A stretch of 64,000 nt of DNA from Roseateles hydrophilus (GTDB lineage: Bacteria > Pseudomonadota > Gammaproteobacteria > Burkholderiales > Burkholderiaceae_C), in assembly GCF_026712245.1 (NCBI RefSeq), contig NZ_JAPPUY010000001.1:1488001-1552000 (forward strand). The letters are read 5' to 3'. The notes beneath the pieces were generated by a model, which was given only the letters and a program-made list of their open reading frames with translations, did no database searches and was not told the DNA's origin. This document shows, in pieces, positions 25,944-39,610 of the stretch. Position 1 is the first letter of the stretch. The number at the start of each line of letters is the position of its first letter. The position numbers and the translations under genes are program-made.

Positions 25944-28900
25944 GTGATCTTGTCCAACGAAAAGCGCATCAACACCTTCCGTGCCGGCGAGCAAAGCGCC
26001 AGCCACGTCGCGGTTCTCGCTGACGGCAGCTACGTCGTCGTCTGGCAGTCCAACGGGCAGGACGGCAGCGGCTGGGGCGTGTATGCGCAGCGCTTCTCGG
26101 CCACCGGTGCAGCGCTGGGCGCCGAGTGGCGCGTGAGCAGCACGACGATCAACACGCAGGAGGCCGCGCGCGTGGTCGCCACCAGCGACGGCGGTTTCGT
26201 CATCGGCTGGCAGGACAACAACGGCATCGACGGCTCGGGCTGGACGGTGCTGGCCCAGCGCTACAACGCAGCCGGCGTTGCGCAAGGCAGCAACACGGTG
26301 GTCAACACCGTCACCAACAGCACGCAGGCCGTCTTCGACGGCGCCGGCTACACCGGTGGCTACTCCACGGTCTACACCGGCTATTCCCCGGACGGCACCC
26401 ACAACATCTACCTGCAACGCTGGAACAACGACGGCACGCGCAACGGCGCTGAGATGTTGGCCAGCACGGCCACGGGCGCAGGCGCCACGGCAGCCCAGTC
26501 TGGCCAGCAGACTCAGCCGCGCGTTGCAGGCAACGCCTCGGGCGCGCAAGTCATCGTGTGGCGGGACGAATCCGGCAACGATGGCAGCGGGTTTGGCGTC
26601 TACGGCCGCCGCTTCGATGCGAGCACGGGCACGTTCGGCGACACCTTCCTCGTCAACACGGCCATCGCCAGCCATCAGTACGAACCCAGCGTCAGTGTTG
26701 CGGCTGACGGCAGCTTCGTCGTTGCCTGGCGCAGCGACAGCGGCGACGGCAGCGGCTCGGCCGTGTACGCCCAGCGCTTTGCGGCCGACAACACCAAGCT
26801 GGGCGGCGAGTTTCTCGTCAACAGTGGCGTGACCAGCGGCAACCAGTACCAGCCGTCCGTGCTGATGTTGTCCACCGGCGGCTTCGTCGTTGCCTGGTAC
26901 AGCGACGGCAGCGCCGAGGGCAGCAACCAGGACCTCTGGGTGCGCAGCTACAACGCTGACGGCAGTGCTGCCGAAGCGCCCACCCGGATCACCACCAGCC
27001 TGCACCGTGCCGAGAGCGAACCACAGCTCGCAGACCTGGGCGGCGGCCGCTGGACCGTCACCTACAGCGCCTATGTCGACGCGACCGTGGGCTACGACGT
27101 GATGCAGCAGATCTTCGGCCCCAGCGCCGCGCCGGCCATCCAGCAGGCTGCGCCGACCGTCGGTGACTGGGAGAGCACGCCGCTGGGTGGCAGCGTCACC
27201 TTCAGCGAGAACCTCGTCAACGCGGGGCCGCAGATCATCGACGCCGCCGTCAGCCTGACTGACCTGGACAGCAGCAACTTCGACGGCGGCAGGCTGGAGC
27301 TGTATTACGTCCAAGGTGGCGGCACGGAAGACCAGTTGGGCGTGCGCAGCGTGGGCAGCGGCAATGACCAGATCTCCGTCTCCGGCAGCACCGTGCTGTT
27401 CGAGGGCACGGCCTTCGGCACGCTCAGCGGCGGCAGCAACGGCAGCGCCCTGGTGGTCACGTTCAACGCCAACGCGACGGTGGATGCCGTCGAGCAGCTG
27501 ATCCAGCACCTCACCTACGCCAACACCAACGCCAGCCCGGCCGCGAGCCGCACCATCGGCCTGCGCGTGAGCGACGGCGACGGTGGCTCCAGCACCGGCT
27601 ACGCCAAGGAAATCATCGTCACCCGCGAGGCCGATGGCCAGCCCGCGCTGTACGGCGAGCAAGCCGTGAACAGCATGGGGGCGGCCGAGCAGCGCCACCC
27701 CGATGTGGCCGTGCTCGCCGACGGCAGCTACGTGGTGGTCTGGCAGGCCTACAACCAGCACAACAACGACTGGGACATCTACAGCCAGCGCATGTCCGCC
27801 AGCGGCGAGCCCATCGGCCCCGAACTCACGCAACTCAACACCGCCCGTGCCGGCACGCAAGAGATGCCGCGCGTGACGGGCCTGTCCAACGGCAACTACG
27901 TCGTCATCTGGGATGACGTCAGCGCCGGGGCGGACGGCAGTGGCGACGGCGTCATCGGCCAGATCTACACCGCCAGCGGTGCGCCGGTCGGCGGCAACTT
28001 CGTCGCCACCACCTTCACCAGCGGCACGCAGCGCTACAGCGACACCGTCAGCTGGGCCGGCGGCGGCTCGGTGCCTGCAGGCTTCGGCGTCGTCTGGGCT
28101 TCCAGCGGCAATGCCGGCGGCAGCAACTACGACATCTACCTGCAGCGCTTCGACAACGCCGGCAACAAGCTCGGTGGCGAGCTGCGCGTCAGCGACGGCG
28201 TGGGCGGCAGCGCCGCCCAGACCGGCGCCCAGTACCTGCCCGAGATCGCCAGCCGCGCCAACGGCGACTTGGTCATGGTCTGGCGCGACGATGGCAACAA
28301 CGACGGCGCCGGCAACTACGGCATCTTCGGCCGCACCTACAACGCCGCCACCGGCAGCTTCGGCGCCACCTTCCAGGTCAACACGACCACGGCCGGCACG
28401 CAGAACGAGCCGTCAGTGGCCATGTTCGCCGACGGCAGCTTCGTCGTCGTCTGGCAGGACGACAGCGGCAACGACGGCAGCAGCTACGGCGTCTACGGCC
28501 AGCGCTTTGACGCCACCGGCAACAAGGTCGGTGCCGAGTTCCTCGTCAACGAGCGCACGCTGGGTGGCCAGTACCAGGCCCAAGTGACCGCCCTGTCCAC
28601 CGGCGGCTTCGTCGTCACTTGGTACAACGACAACTACGACGTCACCAGCAGCGGCACCACATCGGACGTCTACATCCGCGAGTACGACGCCACCGGGGTC
28701 GCCATCGACAGCGAGCGCAAGCTGCTCTCGCCCACCAACCACAACGAGTTCGAACCCGCGATTGCCGACCTCGGCCAGGGCAACTTCGTCGTCGTCTACG
28801 CGGACTACGACACCGGCGTCACGGGCGCCACCAACACCTACGGCATCGTGCAGCAGATCTTCGGCAGCGCAGCCGAACTGCCGCGCCAGGAGCGCCCGAC

Positions 28901-31900
28901 GGTGGGCGACTTCGCGAGCACCGTGACCATCGGCGAGAACGCCGCCAACGCCGGCCTGCAAGTGCTGGACGCATCGCTGAGCTTCAACGATGTGGATTCC
29001 GCCAACCTTGCTGGCGGCCGCATCGACCTCTACTACGTCAGCGGCGGCGAAGCGAGCGACCGCCTGGGCGTGCGCGATGTCGGCAGCGGTGCGGGACAGA
29101 TCGGCGTCTCCGGCGCCACCATCAGTTACGGCGGCACCGCCATTGGCACCGTCAGCGGCGGCAGCAATGGCACCAACTTGCGCATCGACCTGAACAGCAA
29201 CGCCACGCCGCAAGCCGTTCAGGCGCTGTTGCAGAACCTCGGGTACAGCAGCAACTCGTCCAGCCCGGCGGCCTCACGCACCGTCGGCCTGCGCGTGGCC
29301 GATGGCGACGGCGGCACCAGCGAGGTGTCGCTGCTCACCATCAACGTCACCTCCGAACTGGACGGCACGCCGCTCGTGCACGGCGAAGAGCGCGTCAACA
29401 CCTACTCGGCCGGCAACCAGGCAGATCCGCACATCGGCGCGCTCGCCGACGGCGGCTACGTCATCGCCTGGGCATCCACCAACCAGGACGGCGACAGCGA
29501 CGGCGTCTACATGCAGCGCTACAACAGCGTGGGCGTGGCGGTGGGCGGCGAGGTGCGCGTCAACACGCAAGTTGCCGGTCAACAGAACTACCCGCAGGTC
29601 GCCGGCCTGACCGGCGCGGGCGGCGGCGGCTGGGTGGTGACCTGGCAGGACGACACCAGCGACGGCAACAGCTGGAGCCAATGGGCCCAGCGCTACGACG
29701 CCAATGGCGATGCCGCCGGCAGCGCCTTCCGCGTGGCGACCGCCACCGTCAGCCAGCAGTACCACGGCCAGGTGGCCAGCTACGGTGGCGGCTTCGCCAT
29801 CGTCTGGTCCTCGCAGAGCAACGCCGGCGGCAACAGTTTCGACATCTACCTCAAGCGCTACGACAACAGCGGCGCCGTCATCACGTCAGACCTGCGCGTC
29901 AGCGACCTGACGGCCGGCGTTGCCGCGCCCGGCTCGCAGGACCTGCCCGACGTGGCCGCCTGGGCCAACGGCAACCTCGCCATCGTCTGGCGTGACAACG
30001 GCAACGACGGCAGCGGCTGGGGTGTCTACGGCCGCCTGTATGACGCCGCCGCCGGCACCTTCGGCGCCACCTTCCTCATCAACACCACCACTGCCGGCAC
30101 CCAGCTCAACCCGGACGTCGCCGTGCTGTCTGACGGCAGCTTCGTGGTCGTCTGGGAAGACCAGAGCGGCAACGACGGCAGCAGCTATGCCGTCTACGGC
30201 CAGCGCTTCAGCGCGGCCGGCGCCAAGCTGGGCGACGAGTTCATCGTCAACCAGCGCCGCGATGGCGGCCAGTACGACGCCCATGTCGTCGCGCTGCAGG
30301 GCGGCGGCTTCGTGGTGTCCTACTACAACGACAACTACGACATCAGCGGCACCGGCAGCACTTCGGACGTCTACATCCGCGAGTACACCAACGCCGGCGT
30401 GCCCATCGACGGCGAGCGCAAGCTGGCGTCGCTCACCAACAGCACCGAGCAGAACCCGGCCATCGCGGCGCTCACCGGCGGCAACTTCGTCGTGGCCTAC
30501 AGCGACTACAACGCCACGCCGGCGCTGGGCAACGGCGCCAACACCTACGAGATCACGCAGCAGCTGTTCGGCAACGCGGCCAGCCTGGCCCGCCAGGCCA
30601 ACCCCGTCATCGGCGATGTGGCGGCCAGCGTCACGTTTGCCGAAAGCGACGTCAACGCCGCGCCGCAGCTCATCGATGCGGCGGTCAGCGTCGTCGACAT
30701 CGACTCCGCCAACTTCGCCGGCGGCCGGCTGGATCTGTTCTACGTGCAGGGCGGCCAGGCCACCGACCGGCTGGGCGTGCGCCATGTCGGCAACGGCGCC
30801 GGGCAGATCGGTGTGGCCGGTGGCACCGTCAGCTTCGGTGGCACGGCGATCGGCAGCATCGCTGCCGCCGCAACCGGCGCCAATGGCGGCGCCCTGCGCG
30901 TCGAACTCAATGCCAACGCCAATGCCGAGGCCGTCGAGGCCCTGATCCAAAGCCTCACCTACGCCAGCACCTCGTCCAGCCCCGACGCCAGCCGCACCGT
31001 CGGCCTGCGCCTGTCCGACGGCGATGGCGGCAGCAGCGCGGCCAGCGCCGTGACCATCAACGTCACGCCCAGCCTGGACGGCGCGCCCGCCGTGGGCGGC
31101 GAGTCCGCGGTCGTCAACACCTACCGCGAGAACCACCAGGAGGCGCCATCCGTTGCCACGCTGGCCGACGGCAGCTATGTCGTCGTCTGGCAGTCGGCCG
31201 GGCAGGATGGCAGTGGCGATGGCGTCTACGGCCAGCGCTTCAGCGCCAGTGGCGCGGCCCTCGGCACCGAGTTCCGCATCAGCACCAACACCAGCAACGA
31301 CCAGGAGTTCCCGCACGTCGAGGCCCTGTCCAACGGCGGCTTCGTCGTCACGTGGCAGGACAACGTCGCGCCCAGCGCCGATGGCAGCAGCTGGGCGCAG
31401 GTCGGCCAGTTCTACGGCAGCGACGGCGCAGCCATCGGCGCCAACGTGGTGCTCAACGCCAGCACCACCAATGGCCAATACCACGGTCAGCTGGCCGGCT
31501 ACACCGGCGGCTTCGCCATCGCCTACGCCTCAGAGAGCGGCCCGGCGGGCGCCAACGGCACCGACATCTACGTGCGCCGCTTCGACAACGCCGGCGCGCA
31601 GACGGCCGCCGAGGTGCGCATCAACGTCGTCTCCGGCGCAGCCCAGGCCGGCACGCAATACCTGCCCGATGTGGCGGCCCAGGCCAACGGCGACCTGTTC
31701 ATCGTCTGGGAGGACCGCCAGGGACTGGACGGCAGCGGTGTCGGCATCTTCGGCCGCACGCTCAGCGCTGGTGGCGTGCTGGGCAGCACCTTCGTCGTCA
31801 ACACCACCAGCGGCGGCAACCAATCCACGCCCAGCGTCGCCGCCTTGGCCGGTGGCGGCTGGGTGGTCGTCTGGGAAGACCAGTCGGGCAACGACGGCAA

Positions 31901-34900
31901 CAGCTACGGCGTCTATGCCCAGCTGATCGACGCGGCGGGCAACAAGCTCGGCAGCGAGTTCATCGTCAACGAGCGCCTGACCGGCGGGCAGTACGAGGCC
32001 CAGGTCACCGGCCTGTCCACCGGCGGCTTCGTCGTCACTTGGTACAACGACAACTACGACACCACTGGCGCCGGCACCACATCGGATGTCTACATCCGCG
32101 AGTTCAGCAGCACCGGCGTGCCCGTGGACGGCGAACGCAAGCTGGCCTCTGGCACCAACAGCACGGAGCGTGCGCCCGCTGTGGCCGATCTGGGCAATGG
32201 CAACTTTGTCGTCGCCTACGCCGACTACAACACCGTCAACGAGTCTGGCCAGAGCACTTATGAGATTCGCACGCAGCGCTTCGGCGATGCCGCCGAACTC
32301 GCGCCGACGAGCGCCAACCCCTTGCTTGGCGATGTGCGCGCCCAACGCACCTTCAGCAATGCGCCCGCGGACGCCGTGAACTACGCCGGCGTGGCCCGCC
32401 TCATCGACTTCGATGTGGCGGTGTCCGACGCCGACTCCGCCAACTTCGACGGCGGCCAGCTGTTCGTCAGCTTCCTGTCCAACGGCAGCGCCAATGACGC
32501 GCTGGGCATACAGGACCAAGGCAGCGGCGCCGGCCAGGTCGGCGTCAGCGGCAGCAGCATCAGCGTCGGCGGCACCGTGGTGGGCAGCTTCACGGGCGGC
32601 GGCGCCGGCGTGGGCGCACTGACCATCACCTTCAACGCCAATGCCGACGCCGCCGCCGTGCAGGCGGTGGCGCAAGCCATCACCTACCTGCATACCGCGC
32701 CGCCAGCGGGCACCACCAGCCGCTACGTCGGCCTGCGCCTCACCGACGGTGACGGCGGTGCCAGCAACGCCAGCCAGGTGGTCATCACCATCCAGAACAG
32801 CGTCAGCACCAGCGCCCTGGTGCTGGACGACGTCGCCAGCAGCGTCACCTTCACCGAAGCTCAGGTCGCGGCCGGCGTCGTCATCGACGGCGCCCAACAA
32901 CTGGTACACAGCGCCGCCGGCGGCTTCCTCAACGGCAAGCTCACGGTGAGCTACCTGTCCAGCACCAACCGTGTGGACGACCAGCTGCGCATCCGGCACG
33001 AAGGCAGCGGTGCCGGTCAGGTGGGCGTGAGCGGCAGCGACGTGCAGTTCGGCGGCGTGTCCGTCGGCACCATCAGCGCCACGCTGGACGGTGCCAACGG
33101 CCGCAATCTGGAGATCACCTGGAAGGCAGCCGCCTCCGAGGCCATCGTCGAGCGCGTGCTGGAGAACCTGAGCTACGCCAACAGCTCGGCCCAGCCTCTG
33201 CCCAGCCGCACGCTGCGCCTGAACCTGACCGACAACGCCGGCAACAGCAGCGGCAGTGACGACATCGTCATCAACGTCACACCGCAGGCCGATGCCGCCG
33301 CGCTGGTGGCGCTGCGCCCGCAGGAGCAGGTCAACAGCTACGAGGTGGGCCAGCAGAGCTACCCCGCCGTCGGTCGCCTGATGGGCAGCAATGACGGCGG
33401 CTACGTCGTGGTGTGGCAGTCCGAGGCTTCGCAGGACGGCGACGGCCACGGTGTCTTCGCCCAGCGCTATGCCAGCAACGGTGCGGCCGTGGGCGCCGAG
33501 TTCCAGGTCAACACCACAACGCTCAACTACCAGAACCAAGCCGCCGTCGGCGGCCTGGCCAGCGGTGGCTATGTGATTGCCTGGCGGGCCCAGGCGCAGG
33601 ACGGCAGCGGCACCTACGAGGTCTATGCCCAGCGCTACCTGGCAGACGGCACGGCCGCCGGCGGCGAGTTCCGTGTCAACACCAGCACGGCCGGCAACCA
33701 ACAGGAACCCGCCGTGCTGGGCCTGGCCGATGGCAGCTTCATCGTCGCCTTCCGCAGCGACTACAACAACGCGGCGGGCAACTACACCTATGACGTGCTG
33801 GCCCAGCGCTACGACGCGTCGGGCAACCCGTTGGGCGGCGAATTCGTGCTCAACACGACCGGCGGTGCCACGCAGTACCAGCCGCAACTCGCGGCGCTGG
33901 ACGGTGGCGGCTTCGTCGCGATCTGGGGCGACACCAGCGGTGACGGCAACGGCTACGGTGTCGCGGCGCAGCGCTTCGACAACGCCGGCAACAAGGTTGG
34001 CGCACTGATCCCGGTCAACGCCACCATCGCCTCCAACCAGTACGGCGCGGACATCGCGGCCGTACCCGGCGGCGGCTTTGTCGCCACGTGGTGGAGCAGC
34101 GGCGGCCAGGTCTATGCGCAACGCTTCGCCGCCGACGGCAGCAAGCTCGGCGGCGAAATCGCCGTCAGCACGGTCGACAGCAGCGCCAGCAGTGATTACG
34201 CCCGCGTGGCGGTGCTGAGCGACGGTGGTTTCATCGTCACCTGGGACAGCTATTTCGGTGTCGGCGGCAACGGCTACGACGTCTGGGCCCAGCAATTCGA
34301 CGCCAGCGGCGCCAAGGTCGACGGCCCGCGCCTGATCAACACCACCACGGCCAGCACACAGCATCTGCCCGATGTGGTGGGCCTCAACGGCAACAAGGCC
34401 GTCATCGTCTGGGCCGGCTACGACCAGGAGTCTGGCACCCAGAACACCTACGGCGTGTTCCAGCAGCTGCTGGGCACAGCCGGCAGCATCACGACCTCGG
34501 CCGCTCCGGTGCTGACCGATGTGGTGTCGGACGTGAGCTTCGCGGAGAACCTGGTCAACGTCACGCCGCAGCTCATCGACACCGGCGTAGGCATCGTCGA
34601 CCCCGACAGCGCCAACTTCGACGGCGGCACGCTGTGGGTCAGCGTGATCTCCGGCTACGGCAACATCGAGACCGCCCAGCTGGCCGACCCCGCCGCGCAG
34701 CAGGACCAGTTCGGCATCCGCCACCAGGGCAGCGGCGCTGGCCAGGTGGGCCTGGTTGGCCTGACCGTCACCTACGGCGGGGTGGCCATCGGCAGCATCG
34801 CCGGCAACGGCCAGAACGGTGCGGATCTGGTGGTCACCTTCAACGCTGACGCGACGGCTGCGGCGGTCGAGGCGGTGCTGGAGAACCTGACCTACCGCAA

Positions 34901-37900
34901 CAGCTCGTCGGCGCCGGTGAGCAGCCGCACGGTCAGCATCAGCCTGTCCGACGGCGACGGCGGCACGAGCGCGCCGCGCCTGGTGACCATCAACGTCACA
35001 CCTGACGCCGACGGCGCAGCGCCGCTGTTCGGCAACGAGCGCGTCAACACCTATGGCAGCAGCACGCAGGACGCACCGGCGTCTGCAGCCCTGTCCGATG
35101 GTGGCTACATCACCGTCTGGACATCTGAAGGCCAGGACGGCTGGGGCGCCGGCATCTACGCCCAGCGCTTCGACGCCAAGGGCGTGGCCGTGGGCGCCGA
35201 ATTCCGCATCAACAACGAAACGCGTGACGCCCAGTCCGAGCCCGCCGTGACCGGCCTGGCCGGCGGCGGCTATGTCGTCACGTGGCGCAGCAATGGCCAG
35301 GACGGCAGTGGCGCCGGCGTCTACGCGCAGCGCTTTGACAACAACGGCACGCGGCTGGGCGATGAGTTCCGCGTCAACGCCGACACCGACAACAACCAGT
35401 ACCAGCCCGCCATCACCGCGCTGGCCGATGGCGGCTTCGTCGTCGCCTGGTACGACGATCACTACACCAACGCCGGCAATACCGAGTACCAGGACGTTTT
35501 CTTCCAGCGCTACAACGCCGCCGGCGTCGCGCAAGGCCCCCAGACGCGCGGCAACCCGGCCGGCACAGGTCAATTCGACCCGCAGTACGAGCCCGCGGTG
35601 GCGGGACTGACCGGCGGCGGCTTCGTGATGTTCTGGCGCGATGACAACGAGGACGGCAGCCTGTCCGGCGTCTATGGCCAGCGCTTCGACGCCAGCGGCG
35701 CGGCCAGCGGCGCGGTGTTCCGCGCCAACACCACGACGGCCAACTACCAATGGAATCCGTCCGCCACGGGGCTGGCCGATGGCGGCTGGGTGGTGGTGTG
35801 GAATTCGCGCGACCAGGATGGCAGCGGCGACGGCGTGTTCGGCCAGCGCTACGCCGCCGACGGCAGCCTCGTGGGCGGTGAATTCCGCGTCAACACGCTC
35901 ACCACCAGCACCCAAGGCCTGCCCAGCGTGGCGGCGCTGTCGCACGGCGGCTTCGTCGTCTCCTACACCAGCCAGGGCTTGCAGTACGTGCAGCAGTTCG
36001 ATGCCTCAGGCGCCCGCCTGGACGGCGAGCTGCGCGTCGACACGCTGGACAACAACGGCAACGCGGAGACCAGCAGCGTCGTGGGCCTGGCCAACGGCGG
36101 CTTCGTCGTCAGCTTCCGCGACTACGACTACTCGCAGGGCTCGACCTACAACGTCTACCAGCAGTTCTTCGGCAACGCCGCTACCGACACGCGGCAGGCC
36201 AGCCCGCAGCTGGTGGACGTGAACGCCACGGTGACCTTCGCCGAGAACACGGTGAACAGCACGCCGCAACTGCTGGACGCCACGGTCGGCCTGTCCGATG
36301 CCGACTCCGCCAACTTCGACGGCGGCACGCTGGAGGTGAACTACCTCACCGGCTACGCGCTGCAAGACCAGCTCGGCCTGTCCGGCCTGTCCGCGCAAGA
36401 CCAGCTGGGCCTGCGCCACCAAGGCAACGGCGCCGGCCAGGTGGGCGTGAGCGGCAACACCGTCAGCTACGGCGGCACGGCCATCGGCACCATCACCAGC
36501 GACGGCGTCAACGGCAACAAGCTGACCCTCAGCTTCAATGCCAACGCGACGGCGCAGGCGGTGGAACGGGTGATCGAGAACCTCACCTACGCCAACACCT
36601 TCAGTGACCCGGCGGCAACCCGCACCGTCAGCATCCGCCTGACCGATGGCGACGGCGGTGCCAGCGAGGCGCGCACCATCCAGATCAACGTCACGCCCGA
36701 GGCCGACGGCGCCCAGGCCCTGCACGGCAACGCGCAGGTCAACAGCTACGAGCCCGGCACGCAGACCAGCCCGGCCACCGCGCGCCTGTCGGACGGCAGC
36801 TACGTCACCATCTGGGAAAGTCAGACCGCGCAGGACGGTTGGGAGTCCGGCGTCTACGGCCAGCGCTTTGACGCCAACGGCGTGCCCATTGGCACCGAGT
36901 TCCAGGTCAACAGCTACACGCCCTACTCGCAGACCGAGCCGGCGGTTGCTGCGCTGAGCGGCGGCGGCTACGTCGTCGTGTGGCGCTCACAGAACCAGGA
37001 CGGCAGCGGCGCAGGCGTCTACGCGCAGCGCTTCAGCAACAGTGGCACGCCGCTGGGCGGCGAGTTCCGCGTCAACACCAGCGTCGACAGCAACCAATAC
37101 CAGCCCACCGTCACCGGCCTGTCCAACGGCGGCTTCGTGGTTGGCTGGTATGACGACTCGTACACCAACCCCACCAACACCGAGTACGGCGATGTGCTGT
37201 TCCAGCGCTTCGACGCCAGCGGCGTGGCTCAAGGCGTGGAGACCCGAGCTAACCCGGCCGGCACCGGCACTTTCGAGTACCAGTACGAGCCGAATTTCGT
37301 AGGCTTGTCCGCAGGGGGCTTCCTGGCCTTCTGGCGCGACGACACGGAAGACGGCAACCTGTCGGGCGTCTACGGCCAGCGCTTCGACAACAGCGGCGCC
37401 ACAGTCGGCGCCGCCTTCCGCGTCAACAGCGAGACCGCCAACTACCAGTGGGATCCTGCGGCGGCGGCCCTGGCCGACGGCGGCTGGATCGTTACCTGGA
37501 CGTCCCGCGCGCAAGACAGCAGTAGCGACGGCGTGTACGCCCAGCGCTACGCGGCGGACGGCAGCCCCGTGGGCGGCGAGTTCCGCGTCAACACCACGGT
37601 CAGCGGCAACCAGTCGCAACCGGCGGTGGCGGCGCTGACGCACGGCGGCTTCGCCATCAGCTGGTACGACCAGGGCAAGATCACCGTCCAGCAGTTCGCG
37701 GCCGATGGCGCCCGCATCGACGGCGAGCTGAAGGCTGATTTCGCGCCCAACGGCAGCAACTACGGCGACGCGCCCACCATCGCTGGCCTGGCCAACGGCG
37801 CCTTCGTCGTGTCCTTCCGCGACTACGACGAGACCACCAGCACCTACAACGTCTACCAGCAGCTGTTCGGCACGCCCGCCAACTTCGTGCGCCAGGGTGA

Positions 37901-39610
37901 CCCGCAGCTCGTCGACGTGGCCAGCAGCGTCACCTTCGCCGAAAACACCATCAACGCCCTGCCCCAGCGCATCGATGCCGGCGTGGGCCTGCAGGACCTG
38001 GACTCGCCCAACTTCGACGGCGGCGTGCTGGAGGTCAACTACCTGACGGGCTACGGCGCGCAGGATCAACTTGGCCTGCAAGGGCTGGACGCGCAAGACC
38101 AGCTCGGCATCCTCAGCGAAGGCACGGGCGCGCAGCAGGTCAGCGTGCTGGGCAACACCGTCAGCTACGAGGGCGTGGCCATCGGCACCATCACGCACAA
38201 CGGCGCCAACGGCAACAAGCTGGCCGTGCAGTTCAATGCCAACGCCACGGTGGCGGCCGTTGAGCAGGTCATCGAGAACCTGAGCTACGCCAACACCGCC
38301 AGCAACCCACTCGCCAGCCGCTCGGTCAGCATCCGCGTGACCGATGGCGACGGCGGCGCCAGCGAGGCACGCACCGTCACCATCAACGTCACGCCCGAGA
38401 CGGATGGCGCGGTGAAGTTCGGCATCGAGAAGGTGGTCAACACCTCGCGCGGCGGCCACCAGACCGAGCCCGCCATCACCCGCCTGGCTGATGGCGGCTA
38501 CGTCGTGACCTGGCAAGACGAAAGCGGCCAGGACGGCGGCAGCTACGGCATCTACCAACAACGCTACGACGCCAATGACGCCGCCGTCGGTGGCGAGGTG
38601 CGGGTCAACACGACAACGGCTGGCGCTCAGTACGAAGCCCAGGTCGCCGCACTGTCCAACGGCGGCTGGGTCGTCGTCTGGCGCGGCGATGGCCAGGACG
38701 GCAGCGGTGCGGGCGTCTACAGCCAGCGCTACAACGCCGACGGCAGCGCGGCCGGCGGCGAAGCCCGCGTCAACACCAGCATCGACTCCAGCCAATACCA
38801 GCCGGCGGTCACCGCCACCGCGACAGGCTACATCGTGGCGTGGTCCGACGACTCCTACACCACGCCAGGCAACACCGAATACGCCGACGTGATGTTCCAG
38901 CGCTTCGACGTCAACGGCGTCGCGCTCGGCGCCGAAACGCGCGCCAACCCGGCCGGCACGGGCCAGTTCGTGGCGCAGTACCAGCCCAGCATCACCACGC
39001 TGGCCAGTGGCGACTTCGTCGTGCTCTACCGCGACAACGACCGCGACGGCTCCGGCGCGGGCGTCTTTGGCCAGCGCTTCGACGCCAACGGCGTGGCCCA
39101 GGGCGCCTCCTTCCAGGTGAACGCCTACGTCAACAGCACGCAGGAGATGCCGTCGGTCGCCGCCCTGACCGGCGGCGGCTTCGTGGCGGTGTGGGAATCC
39201 GAGGGCCAGGACCTGTCCAGCACCGGCATCTACGCCCAACGCTTCGATGCGCTGGGCAACCCGCAAGGCACCGAGTACCGCGTCAACACGACGATCAACA
39301 GCACACAGTCGCAACCCGAGGTGACCGGTCTGGCCAATGGCGGCTACGTGGTCACCTGGGCTGACAGCAACAGCACGAGCTGGGACGTGAAGATGCAGCA
39401 GTACGACGCCAGCGGCCGCGCGGTCGATGGCGAAACGCTGGTCAACACGTACCTGCCCTCTCAACAGTCCCAGCCGGCCGTGGCCAGCATGGCCGACGGC
39501 GGCTTCGTCATCGCCTACACCGGCTACATCTACAGCAGCGACCAGACCGGCGACGGCCTCCCCGACGGCGGCAACGACACCTACGAGATCCGCCTGCAAC
39601 GCTTCAGCAA
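25944..39610 (+). repeat. Eight protein-coding blocks of about 1.6-2.2 kb in the giant gene
   Basis: Blocks start near 25944, 27640, 29370, 31075, 33310, 35020, 36715 and 38405. Each holds about seven or eight units of VVVWQ/GVYGQRFD type. Each of the first seven is then followed by a linker of about 160 residues with the order SVTFAEN, DSANFDGG, QLGVRHxGSGAGQVGVSG, ANATxxAVExxIENLTYAN and RTVxxRxTDGDGG. Block 4 is followed by two linkers in a row, which sets the larger spacing to block 5. The units could fold as beta-propellers (inference). Confidence 0.75.

Noticed and set aside
39530-39600. Asp/Gly-rich stretch with GDGLPDGGNDTYE as an RTX calcium-binding repeat
   Set aside because: It is a single variant of the block unit, without tandem GGxGxDxUx nonapeptides.
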